Of a stretch of DNA of 32,081 bases, positions 23,674 to 31,692 are shown piece after piece. The stretch covers positions 1 through 32,081 of the forward strand of contig JAHJOQ010000157.1 of the NCBI GenBank assembly GCA_018820315.1, given 5' to 3'. Both the position numbers and the translations under genes were made by a program. Positions within the stretch are counted from its first letter, which is position 1. The number at the start of each line of letters is the position of its first letter. The notes under the pieces are model-generated. The model ran no database searches and was not told the origin of the DNA. It was given only the letters and a program-made list of their open reading frames with translations. This DNA comes from Candidatus Zixiibacteriota bacterium. GTDB taxonomy: Bacteria; Zixibacteria; MSB-5A5; JAABVY01; JAHJOQ01.

Positions 23674-24702
23674 ATGCCTGAACTAAGAAAAGATCCTGTA
23701 AGTGGGCGCTGGGTGATAATTTCCACTGAGCGTGGCAAGCGTCCGTCAGATTTTGCGACACCGCCGAAGACTCGCGAACCGAAGATGTGTCCTTTTTGTC
23801 CCGGATCGGAGCATCTGACTCCTCCGGAGGTGTTTGCGGTCAGGCCGACTGCGACAAGTCCAAATACTCCAGGATGGGAATTGCGGGTGATCTCCAATAA
23901 ATATCCCGCTCTTAAGATTGAGGGTGGCCTCAATCGAGAAGCGGAGGGCATGTTCGACAAGATGAACGGCGTCGGCGCTCACGAAGTGATCATTGAAACT
24001 CCGCACCATCATCTTGATCTGGCTGATCTGAGTCCCCATGAGATCGAAATGGTGATAGATGCATTTCGCCTGCGAATGAATGACCTGCGCAATGATTTCA
24101 GATTTAGATATGTAATGCTGTTCAAGAATCAGGGCGAGATGGCCGGAGCGTCACTCGAGCACGCTCACAGTCAATTGATTGCGACTCCGATTATACCCAA
24201 GCGTGTGCTTGAGGAACTCAAGGGCGCTAAGACCTATTACGATTTCAAAGAGCGTTGCATTTTTTGCGACATAATCAGGCAGGAGCTTTCGCAGGGAATT
24301 CGAGTTGTCGATCAGAATGAGGAGATGGTGTCTATCCAGCCATTCGCGCCTCGCTTTCCATTCGAGACCTGGATTCTTCCCAAGAAGCATGCAACTCATT
24401 TCGACAAATCGAGTGATAAGGCATATGCCGGACTAGCGGCAATCCTGAAGGATACACTGCTGCGACTCAAGATCGCTCTCAAAGATCCTCCGTACAATCT
24501 CGTCATCCATTCCGGTCCGCTCATCGACGGCTACGAACGCGAGTACCACTGGCATGTGGAGATCTTCCCGAAACTGACCAAAATTGCCGGATTCGAATGG
24601 GGTACGGGATTCTATATCAACCCGACACCTCCAGAGGCTGCGGCTGACTATCTTAATGAAATCGATGTCAACGCGGTACTGACGTCGACACAGACGACAT
24701 AG
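23674..24702 (+). CDS. galT: Galactose-1-phosphate uridylyltransferase
   Basis: A 342-residue HIT-superfamily enzyme. Metal-binding CPFC is at 39-42 and a second CxxC (CIFC) at 195-198. The nucleophile motif reads H163-A-H165-S-Q167 where the family usually has H-P-H; the catalytic second histidine is kept. Other landmarks are RVISNKYPAL, GAHEVIIETPHH and YHWHVEIFPKL near the C-terminus. GalT transfers UMP between UDP-glucose and galactose-1-phosphate in the Leloir pathway; related enzymes handle other sugar phosphates or ADP. It sits between a GlmU-like gene and a glycosyltransferase gene, consistent with nucleotide-sugar supply. Confidence 0.92.
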   Translation: MPELRKDPVSGRWVIISTERGKRPSDFATPPKTREPKMCPFCPGSEHLTPPEVFAVRPTATSPNTPGWELRVISNKYPALKIEGGLNREAEGMFDKMNGVGAHEVIIETPHHHLDLADLSPHEIEMVIDAFRLRMNDLRNDFRFRYVMLFKNQGEMAGASLEHAHSQLIATPIIPKRVLEELKGAKTYYDFKERCIFCDIIRQELSQGIRVVDQNEEMVSIQPFAPRFPFETWILPKKHATHFDKSSDKAYAGLAAILKDTLLRLKIALKDPPYNLVIHSGPLIDGYEREYHWHVEIFPKLTKIAGFEWGTGFYINPTPPEAAADYLNEIDVNAVLTSTQTT

Positions 24703-24722
24703 ATATTAAGCCAGATTTCGGG

Positions 24723-24750
24723 TTGCCAACATCTCAGTTTTAGGTATCTT
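24723..24750 (+). promoter_or_regulatory. Weak promoter candidate ahead of the glycosyltransferase gene
   Basis: TTGCCA (24723-24728) and TATCTT (24745-24750), 16 nt apart. The predicted start falls almost on the ATG at 24759, so the message would be nearly leaderless; readthrough from galT is as likely. Confidence 0.25.
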
Positions 24751-24758
24751 ACAAATCT

Positions 24759-26579
24759 ATGGGCGCCGCCAGGATAATTATCTGGAAGGAAGCCACGCTC
24801 CTTCTAGTGCTGCTTACTCTTTTTGCATTCCACTCATGGTCTCTGAATTTCACTCAGGATGACGCCTACATATCGTATCGCTATGTCGAGAATTTCACCG
24901 AAGGTCACGGGCTCGTGTTCAACTACGGTGAAAGGGTGGAGGGTTACACGAATTTCCTTTGGATTATGATCCTCACTCTCGTCACTTTGGTCGGACTGCC
25001 GATGATTCTCGTCTCAAAGGTTCTTGGGGTTGTGTTCGGTGCAGGGACAGTTGTTCTGACCTGGTTGTTCGGTAGAGAATACTCCGATCATAAACGCTGG
25101 CTCGTGCCGTTTATCGCTCCCGCATTTCTTGTGGCGAACGGTGCTCTCTGTTACTGGGTCATCGGCGGTCTGGAGACCGGTCTATTCATATTCCTGTTCT
25201 CGCTGACGCTGTATGTGGAGATGAAGAGACCCTCGCTGACGCCGTTCATTCTGGTTCTGGCAGCACTCACACGCCCCGAAGGGGGACTACTTTTCGGCAT
25301 AGTGTTTCTCTATAGGTGGATAATCCTGCGGCACAACATGAAGCAACTCGCTGTCTTTGCCGGATCGTTCTTCGGCTTGCTCCTTCCGTATGTTATCTTC
25401 AAGCTGATTTACTTCGGTGATCTACTTCCGAATCCTTTCTATGCGAAGACAGGCCTTTCGGTAGAGTACCTGAAGAGCGGGATTGGATACGCGTGGTTGT
25501 TCTTGAAACACTACGGCGCATTCGGATTATTCTTCATCTTGCCGTTGCTCTTTCGCCGAAGCCTCCCGAATATGATCAAGTTGATGTGGATGGCGGTCGT
25601 CATCTATACTGTCTATATCATTCTCGTGGGCGGAGACGTACTGAAAGTCCACAGGTTCTTTCTCCCGATACTTCCGGCATTCTATCTCATCGCAGCGTTT
25701 AGTGCATGGAGTGTGTTAACAACGTATAAGAAAGCGAAGTGGCCGGGACTGGTCGTAGCTGCTTTTGTCGGGGGCTATATAATATGGGGTATCCTCATAC
25801 CTTTGGACTATATCAAGCAGACCGGTTATCTGGAGAGGGCCTTCATCAGCAAGATGACGCTTGTCACCGAGAGTCTCAGGGACATCGATAGAAGCGATTT
25901 TTCCATTGCGACTACAACCATCGGCAAAGTCTCGTACACTCTCAAGGGGCACAAGGTCATCGATATGCTCGGCCTGACAGATCGTCATATCGCGAAGAAT
26001 CCGGAGAAGATAGAGGGGATGCAGACTACCTGGAAGGAGCGGAATTTCAATACTGCATATCTCCTTGAACAGAAACCGGATTACATTCTGTTCTCCACCG
26101 GTCACAAAGCATCTGCGCCCGCCGAGCGAGCACTGATTCTGAACTCACAGTTCAGAGAGAATTACTCTACGATCGGTTTTCTCTCAGGCAATCGACTGAA
26201 GGTAATCTGGAAGAAGCGTGGCAACTTCTCCTCACCGAACAGGCAGCTGCCGACAACAGAATTCGCAGACCTGATGTACGACGGTCTGAATCTCATGAAT
26301 GATAAAAAGCATACAGAGGCGGTGGAAGCCTTTGAAAAAGCGGCTGAATTGTGCAATCATGACTTTGCGCTTGCGGAGTTTTTCATAGGCCAATGCTCTG
26401 GTGAACTCGGCCAGACTGAGAAGATGGTCAAGCACTGTCGAAAGGCGATTGAGCTTGATTCATACAATCTCGAAGCCAGAATGGACTTATCCACTTACTA
26501 CTCAAGTATCGGAAATGTGGAAGAAGTCCGGAAGTTGAGCAACGAGATCCTGACCATAGCTCCCTGGCTCAGGCGCTGA
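24759..26579 (+). CDS. Polytopic membrane glycosyltransferase-like protein with C-terminal TPR region
   Basis: The first ~350 residues form about ten to eleven transmembrane helices. An acidic pair in the first extracytoplasmic loop, FTQDDAYISYRY (about 30-41), followed by GHGLVFNYGERVEGYTNFLW, marks the GT-C fold of lipid-linked sugar transferases (ArnT/GT39/GT87-like). Residues ~360-500 form a soluble region outside the membrane, and ~505-606 form two to three TPR units (EAVEAFEKAAELCNHDFALAEFFIGQ and following, cited in part). The protein probably moves a sugar from a polyprenyl phosphate donor to an envelope acceptor. The acceptor is unknown. The TPR tail is unusual for this group and may bind a partner. 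Confidence 0.8.
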   Translation: MGAARIIIWKEATLLLVLLTLFAFHSWSLNFTQDDAYISYRYVENFTEGHGLVFNYGERVEGYTNFLWIMILTLVTLVGLPMILVSKVLGVVFGAGTVVLTWLFGREYSDHKRWLVPFIAPAFLVANGALCYWVIGGLETGLFIFLFSLTLYVEMKRPSLTPFILVLAALTRPEGGLLFGIVFLYRWIILRHNMKQLAVFAGSFFGLLLPYVIFKLIYFGDLLPNPFYAKTGLSVEYLKSGIGYAWLFLKHYGAFGLFFILPLLFRRSLPNMIKLMWMAVVIYTVYIILVGGDVLKVHRFFLPILPAFYLIAAFSAWSVLTTYKKAKWPGLVVAAFVGGYIIWGILIPLDYIKQTGYLERAFISKMTLVTESLRDIDRSDFSIATTTIGKVSYTLKGHKVIDMLGLTDRHIAKNPEKIEGMQTTWKERNFNTAYLLEQKPDYILFSTGHKASAPAERALILNSQFRENYSTIGFLSGNRLKVIWKKRGNFSSPNRQLPTTEFADLMYDGLNLMNDKKHTEAVEAFEKAAELCNHDFALAEFFIGQCSGELGQTEKMVKHCRKAIELDSYNLEARMDLSTYYSSIGNVEEVRKLSNEILTIAPWLRR

Positions 26580-26788
26580 TCCCACAAGTCTCCTTTCCGT
26601 TCATTCATTGCTTCCTGACGGAAATTCCCTCCAGACAACCGGGAAATCTTTTCTCTAGATTCGTCATTAGGAGATACTCCTACCGGTCGCTGCACCAATC
26701 GACCTAAGGCTTGCGATCGAACCTAACTTCCTGTGAATCTGTCGTATAGCTTCGCTCACGAAACCGAATTGCAGCTCACAACTGCGCT

Positions 26789-26804
26789 TGGCATGAGTTT
26801 CGCT
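26789..26804 (+). promoter_or_regulatory. Sigma-54 (-24/-12) promoter of the flagellar operon
   Basis: TGGCATGAGTTTCGCT matches 14 of 16 positions of the RpoN consensus (TGGCACRNNNNTTGCW), with the essential GG (26790-26791) and GC (26802-26803) at the right spacing. Transcription would begin near 26815, immediately ahead of the GGAGG of flgF. RpoN control of rod and hook genes is well known in flagellated bacteria. Confidence 0.65.
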
Positions 26805-26825
26805 AAAATGGGGGTGGAGGATTTT

Positions 26826-27560
26826 ATGATCAAGGGCATATATCGCGCTGCATCCGGCATGCTGCCGCGGATCAAAAGACAGGAAGTCATCGCCAATAAT
26901 CTGGCGAATGTGAATACGGCAGGCTTCAAACGCCAGGGTGTGTTCAGTCAGGAACTCGGCCGAGCAGAACAGCGGATAGTTCCGAAACAGGAAGGATGGG
27001 AGACTCCTATGTTAAGCGATATCTACACCGATCACTCACAGGCTGTGCTCGACCCGACAGGCAATGATTTCGACATTGCTCTGGATGGAAGCGGGTTTAT
27101 GGTCGTCGAATCGCCCGAAGGAGACGAACTGTATACCCGTGCCGGAGGATTCTCGCTCTCTACAGAAGGCCAACTCATCACTTCTTCGGGGCATGTGCTG
27201 ATGTCTGATGCCGGACCACTCACCCTTGAACCAGACAGCACATTTGAAGTTGGCATTGATGGGAGCATTACAATCAATGGCGAGGAGGTCGGCAGGTTGG
27301 CGTTGGTGGACTTTGAGAGACCGTATGATCTCGAGCGGCTCGATAGTGGCACGTTCAAAGCCTCGAACGGAGCTGTCCCAATAGATCCGGAGAAACTCCA
27401 TGTCAGACAGGGATATCTCGAGAGAGCAAATGTCGACGTTATCCGAGAGATGATCGATATGATAACGTCATTTCGTGAATATGAATCAAATCAGAGGGCA
27501 ATTCAGATAGCTGATGACACCCTTCAGAAGACAGTGAACCAAGTAGGAGCAAAGAGATAG
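26826..27560 (+). CDS. flgF: Flagellar rod protein FlgF
   Basis: The start is ATG 26826, five bases after GGAGG (26816-26820) and just after the sigma-54 promoter; the open frame continues upstream to 26733 but that part precedes the promoter. The 244-residue product has the conserved rod/hook N-terminus (GIYRAASGM and VIANNLANVNTAGFKRQ), a central FlgE/F/G-type domain (FDIALDGSGFMVVESPEG, YTRAGGFSLS) and the C-terminal helix (GYLERANVDVIREMIDMI, SNQRAIQIADDTLQK). It forms part of the proximal rod. FlgF is distinguished from the next gene by its shorter length and position ahead of flgG. Confidence 0.93.
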   Translation: MIKGIYRAASGMLPRIKRQEVIANNLANVNTAGFKRQGVFSQELGRAEQRIVPKQEGWETPMLSDIYTDHSQAVLDPTGNDFDIALDGSGFMVVESPEGDELYTRAGGFSLSTEGQLITSSGHVLMSDAGPLTLEPDSTFEVGIDGSITINGEEVGRLALVDFERPYDLERLDSGTFKASNGAVPIDPEKLHVRQGYLERANVDVIREMIDMITSFREYESNQRAIQIADDTLQKTVNQVGAKR

Positions 27561-27572
27561 GGAGGGCATGAT

Positions 27573-28361
27573 ATGATAAAAGCAATGAGAACAGCGGCAA
27601 GCGGTATGGCCGCGCAGCAGATGAACGTCGATACTATCGCGAATAACCTCGCGAATGTCAATACAACTGGATTCAAGAAGAGCAAGCTGGAATTTCAGGA
27701 TCTTCTCTACACTAACATTCGACAGGCCGGGGTGTCGTCCTCAACAGGTACGACCGTGCCGACAGCGCTTGAGGTCGGCTACGGAACAAGGCCGGTGGCG
27801 ACCGTGAGGCAGTTTCAGGTTGGCGACTTATCTCAAACCGGGAATCCACTCGATGTAGCCATCGAAGGCAACGGTTTCTTCCAGGTGACAATGCCGGACG
27901 GAACAACCGGGTTTACGCGGGATGGGTCGTTCAAGCTGTCACCTGACGGCCAGTTGACTACCTCGGATGGATTCTTCATCACGCCCGAAATCACGATTCC
28001 AGAAGATGCGGAGTCGATCTCGTTCGGATTCGACGGAAGAGTCTATGCGAAGATAGTGGGGCAAACCGACCCGCAGGAACTCGGTCAGCTCGAACTGGCG
28101 AAGTTCATCAATCCCGCCGGACTGGAAGCAATCGGCCATAACCTTTACAACCAGACCGTCGCGTCCGGCGATCCGGTCGTAGGTGTGCCGGGTGAGGAAG
28201 GGCTTGGGACTCTCGGACAGGGCTTTCTTGAGATGTCAAATGTCGATGTTGTTCAGGAGATGGTGAACATGATTGTGGCCCAAAGGGCGTACGAAATAAA
28301 CTCAAAGGCCATCCAGACTTCCGACGACATGTCCGGATTGGCGAACAACCTGAAGAGATAA
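27573..28361 (+). CDS. flgG: Flagellar distal rod protein FlgG
   Basis: A 262-residue distal rod subunit with the expected N-terminal MRTAASGMAAQQ and IANNLANVNTTGFKKS, the central VAIEGNGFFQV and GFTRDGSFKLSPDGQL, and C-terminal GFLEMSNVDVVQEMVNMIVAQRAYE (cited in part). The length is exactly that of typical FlgG. GGAGGG precedes the ATG by six bases. It lies 12 nt after flgF and 2 nt before flgA, in the usual operon order. Confidence 0.97.
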   Translation: MIKAMRTAASGMAAQQMNVDTIANNLANVNTTGFKKSKLEFQDLLYTNIRQAGVSSSTGTTVPTALEVGYGTRPVATVRQFQVGDLSQTGNPLDVAIEGNGFFQVTMPDGTTGFTRDGSFKLSPDGQLTTSDGFFITPEITIPEDAESISFGFDGRVYAKIVGQTDPQELGQLELAKFINPAGLEAIGHNLYNQTVASGDPVVGVPGEEGLGTLGQGFLEMSNVDVVQEMVNMIVAQRAYEINSKAIQTSDDMSGLANNLKR

Positions 28362-28363
28362 TT

Positions 28364-29047
28364 ATGAGAATGTTCAATATAGGATTGTTGCTTCTCTGTT
28401 TGACCGCTGCGGCTGTGCAAGCTGATTCCAGGGTCCTAGATGCAGCTCGTGATTACATCATCGACAGGTTCGATTTAGACCCGGCGTCAGTGACAGTGAG
28501 CATGCGCGACAACAAATCGTTCGATTGTCTGATTCCGGGCGATTCCATCGGAGTCTATGCGACTTCCGATGCGCCTCCACGTGGCAATTACTCCCTGCGG
28601 TACGAGATCATCAGGGGTGGTGCGATCATCAAGACAATTTCTGCGTCAGTGAGAGTATCGATCTGGGCGGATGTCTGTACGGCCAACAGAAAGATCAAGC
28701 GTGGAGAATCGATAGCACTTGACGATTTGACTGTCGAGCGCAGAGAGGTGACCCGCAATTTCGACAAGGTGATTACTTCCGCAAATGATCTGCTCGATAT
28801 GAGAGCAGCGAAGTCTATTCAAGCTGGAAACGTGATAGAACGTGACATGATGGAGGTCACTCCAGTGATCAGTCGAGGAGATGAAGTGATCATCAGATGT
28901 GATGTGGGAGCAATGGAGATCAGCACTACCGGTGTAGCAAAAAATGACGGTTCGCCGGGAGATCAAATAACCGTGCAAAACAAGGCCACGAAGCAGAGAG
29001 TCATTGCAGAGGTCTTTGCGCCCGGTGTTGTTGTAATCAGAAGATAA
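28364..29047 (+). CDS. flgA: P-ring assembly chaperone FlgA
   Basis: The 227-residue product has a signal peptide (to about AVQAD, residue 21) and a C-terminal SAF-type domain: RKIKRGESIALDDLTVERRE, then DMRAAKSIQAGNVIERDMM and GDEVIIRCDVGAMEISTTGVA, cited in part. FlgA works in the periplasm, helping FlgI subunits assemble into the P ring. The N-terminal half is diverged, as is normal for the family. The gene is tightly placed between flgG and flgH. Confidence 0.93.
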   Translation: MRMFNIGLLLLCLTAAAVQADSRVLDAARDYIIDRFDLDPASVTVSMRDNKSFDCLIPGDSIGVYATSDAPPRGNYSLRYEIIRGGAIIKTISASVRVSIWADVCTANRKIKRGESIALDDLTVERREVTRNFDKVITSANDLLDMRAAKSIQAGNVIERDMMEVTPVISRGDEVIIRCDVGAMEISTTGVAKNDGSPGDQITVQNKATKQRVIAEVFAPGVVVIRR

Positions 29048-29066
29048 GATGTTAAGGAGCTTGACG

Positions 29067-29654
29067 ATGTCCATATTGATGAGACTCATTATCCTCTCGG
29101 TGGCAGCCCTGCTACTGGTGAATCCTGCCATGTCGACACCTCTGGTCGGGAGATCGGGCAGTCTCTTCACCGACATTAAAGCTCACGGAATCGGTGATAT
29201 TCTGACTGTGAAGATCTATGAAGATGCCCAGGCGACAAATCTGTCGCAGACGAATGTGACGAAGGAAGGGAAGTTTGAAACCAGCGGCGGGCCGGGGATC
29301 GGGACCCTTGATTTCATCCCCATATTCGGTGCTTCCGGCGAAAACAAGAATGAATACAAAGGAACCGGCAACAATGCGCGTGCCGGCAATCTGAAAGCGC
29401 GGATGACGGTCAAAGTCGTCGCGGTGCGCACCAATGGCGATCTGGTGGTTGAAGGAAACAGACTGATCACGATCAACAATGACACTGAAACTCTGACCCT
29501 CAGCGGCATTGTCAGACCACAGGATGTCGACGCCGGTAATTCAGTAGAGTCGTACAACATCGCAGATGCGCAGATATCTTACCGTGGCAAAGGTCCGGCT
29601 TCTACCGGGTCACGGCCCGGTATAGTAATTCGTTTCCTGAACTGGATATTCTAA
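29067..29654 (+). CDS. flgH: Flagellar L-ring protein FlgH without a lipobox cysteine
   Basis: The ATG at 29067 is chosen since AAGGAG (29054-29059) lies seven bases upstream; the open frame begins at 29049. The 195-residue protein has the FlgH core: SLFTDIKAHGIGDILTVKI, then NEYKGTGNNARAGNLKARMTV, VVEGNRLITINNDTETLTLSG and GIVRPQDVDAGNSV, with the ISYRGKG and final FLNWIF (cited in part). It has a cleavable signal peptide (to about PAMS) but no cysteine anywhere, so it cannot be lipidated like the standard FlgH. It is also shorter than the usual ~230 residues. It should form the outer-membrane bushing of the flagellum. Confidence 0.93.
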   Translation: MSILMRLIILSVAALLLVNPAMSTPLVGRSGSLFTDIKAHGIGDILTVKIYEDAQATNLSQTNVTKEGKFETSGGPGIGTLDFIPIFGASGENKNEYKGTGNNARAGNLKARMTVKVVAVRTNGDLVVEGNRLITINNDTETLTLSGIVRPQDVDAGNSVESYNIADAQISYRGKGPASTGSRPGIVIRFLNWIF

Positions 29655-29663
29655 GGTGCAGTT

Positions 29664-30779
29664 ATGTTTAAGAAACTAGTAATAGCAGCAATCATAATCA
29701 TAGTCCCGATAATCTGGTTCGGAGCAAAGGCGATGGCTGACGTTCGGGTGAAGGATATCGCCCGCATAAATAGCCAGAATGAGGTATCGCTCATCGGCTA
29801 TGGTCTGGTCGTCGGTTTGGAAGGCACGGGGGATGGTAAAGGGACGATCTTCACTGTTCAGTCGCTGGTGAACATGCTCCAGCGGATGGGCGTGACTGTG
29901 CCGGTCGATAAAGTCAAGATCAAAAATGTCGCGGCAGTCATTGTGACTGCGGCTCTTCCTCCTGGCTCAAAACAGGGAAGTAGCATCGATTGTACGGTCT
30001 CCTCCCTTGGCGATGCTACTTCCCTAAAGGGTGGCACACTGCTGATGACACCGATGAGTGCAGTTGATGGTCGAGGTTTCGGATATTCATCCGGGCCGAT
30101 CTCAATTGGTGGCTTCAATGTCCAGGTGGATGAGAATAACAAGATTGTCAACAATTACACATTGGTCGGACGGATACCAAACGGGTTTCATGTTGATGTA
30201 GATTATTCGATGGAGGATTTCGACTGTCAACTTCTACAGCTCAGCCTTACGAATCCTGATTTCACGACCGCCGACAGACTCAAAGATAAAATCAACGAGG
30301 TGTTCCCGGGAAGTGCCTATCCACTCGACGCCGGAACTGTAGAGCTTGTGGTGCCCGATTCACTTCAGATGAAGTCGGGCTGGGTGAAATTTGTATCGTG
30401 CGTAGAGAACTTGACTATTGAACCGGATGTGCCTGCTCGTGTGGTGATCAATGAAAAGACCGGCACGATTGTAGCCGGAGAGAACGTGTCGATTGCGCCG
30501 GTTGCACTGGCTCACGGCACCATAACTATAAGCATCAAGTCCGTACCGGTGATTTCGCAGCCAGCTCCGTTCTCTCAGGGCAAGACTGTGGAAACTCAGG
30601 AGAGTTTCATCGATGTCACCGATGAAGAAGCGAGAATAGTATATTTCGAGGAGCGAACTAACATCTCCGAAGTTGCATCTGCGCTCAACGCTATCGGTGC
30701 CACTCCTCGTGATGTCATATCGATATTTCAAGCTCTGAAGGCAGCGGGAGCGCTGAGAGCGCAACTCGTGATACTCTGA
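29664..30779 (+). CDS. flgI: Flagellar P-ring protein FlgI
   Basis: A full-length, 371-residue P-ring protein. It has a signal peptide (MFKKLVIAAII to AMA-D, about residue 26), then the invariant RVKDIARI, LIGYGLVVGLEGTGDG, NVAAVIVTAALPPGSKQGS, LKGGTLLMTPM and GRIPNG segments, and the C-terminal TNISEVASALNAIGATPRD and ALKAAGALRAQLVIL (each cited in part). The P ring surrounds the rod in the peptidoglycan layer. The gene follows flgH by 9 nt. Confidence 0.97.
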   Translation: MFKKLVIAAIIIIVPIIWFGAKAMADVRVKDIARINSQNEVSLIGYGLVVGLEGTGDGKGTIFTVQSLVNMLQRMGVTVPVDKVKIKNVAAVIVTAALPPGSKQGSSIDCTVSSLGDATSLKGGTLLMTPMSAVDGRGFGYSSGPISIGGFNVQVDENNKIVNNYTLVGRIPNGFHVDVDYSMEDFDCQLLQLSLTNPDFTTADRLKDKINEVFPGSAYPLDAGTVELVVPDSLQMKSGWVKFVSCVENLTIEPDVPARVVINEKTGTIVAGENVSIAPVALAHGTITISIKSVPVISQPAPFSQGKTVETQESFIDVTDEEARIVYFEERTNISEVASALNAIGATPRDVISIFQALKAAGALRAQLVIL

Positions 30780-30794
30780 TCCTGGGAGTCCAGC

Positions 30795-31631
30795 GTGGTT
30801 GGTCAAATTGGAATCGACTCTGCCCGCGACATGATTCGCATGGGCGCAGATCAGAAGGACGCTACAGTCAGACGACTGAAGCTGGAGAAGGCTGCGAAAG
30901 ATTTTGAGTCTCTATTCGTGTTTCAGCTACTCAAGACTATGCGTGCATCATATGTGTCGGATTCGAAGGATGACAACGGCCTGGGAAAGGGCATGTTCAT
31001 GTCTATAGCCGACGAGGCGCTTGCAAACAAGATCAGTGAGACCGGAGCATTCGGAATTGCGGATAAGCTCCTTGAGGCATTCGATAAGCGGGAAGGATCT
31101 TCGGTCGGTTTGTCTCCTGACGGGATAGAATCTTCGGATGCTACTCTTCGCCGACAGATCTACCAGAATCTGCCGTCCAGAGCTAAGTTATTCGATCTCA
31201 AGGCACTCACCGACACCAGAACTAACAGAAAAGAATCAGGCTTGACTTCAGTGGAATTGGACGATGTTATCAGCGCGGCTGCGAAAGAACACAAGATTCC
31301 TGCGAAGCTGATAAGAGCAGTAATTCAGGTCGAGTCGTCCGGTGACACCTTGGCTGTCTCCAGGCGCGGCGCGAAAGGGCTCATGCAATTGACTGATTCG
31401 ACTGCTTCGGAGATGGGTGTAAACAATGTCTTCGATCCGGAAGAGAATATTCAGGGCGGGGCGATGTATCTCGGTGGACTCATGAAGAGGTTTTCCGGAA
31501 ATCTCAAACTCGCTTTGGCAGCCTACAACGCTGGTCCGGGAGCCGTGGAGCGTCATGGGGGGATTCCTCCCTACCCGGAGACAGAGCGTTATGTGGATAA
31601 AGTGCTGAGTATCATGGAGAATGCCAGATAA
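30795..31631 (+). CDS. flgJ: FlgJ-type protein: rod-binding domain fused to an SLT lytic transglycosylase
   Basis: The start is GTG 30795 with GGGAG (30784-30788) ahead. Residues ~20-100 are the rod-binding (rod-capping) domain (KAAKDFESLFVFQLLKTMR, then NGLGKGMFMSIADEALANKI, cited in part). After a linker, residues ~155-275 form an SLT-type lytic transglycosylase: catalytic E180 in VIQVESSGD, then GAKGLMQL, FDPEENIQGGAMYL and ALAAYNAGPGAVE. Classical enteric FlgJ carries a different (GH73) glucosaminidase domain; here the wall-cutting activity is an SLT fold. No signal peptide is seen, so export is probably through the flagellar apparatus. Confidence 0.93.
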   Translation: MVGQIGIDSARDMIRMGADQKDATVRRLKLEKAAKDFESLFVFQLLKTMRASYVSDSKDDNGLGKGMFMSIADEALANKISETGAFGIADKLLEAFDKREGSSVGLSPDGIESSDATLRRQIYQNLPSRAKLFDLKALTDTRTNRKESGLTSVELDDVISAAAKEHKIPAKLIRAVIQVESSGDTLAVSRRGAKGLMQLTDSTASEMGVNNVFDPEENIQGGAMYLGGLMKRFSGNLKLALAAYNAGPGAVERHGGIPPYPETERYVDKVLSIMENAR

Positions 31632-31692
31632 GAGGTAAAGGTATCTGTTCAAAAGTCCGACAATATGAATCGAGAGACAATTAGGAGATAGT

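Noticed and set aside
26733-26825. Longer N-terminus for FlgF starting at 26733
   Set aside because: The segment lies upstream of the sigma-54 promoter, has no Shine-Dalgarno and does not match the conserved rod-protein N-terminus, which begins at 26826.
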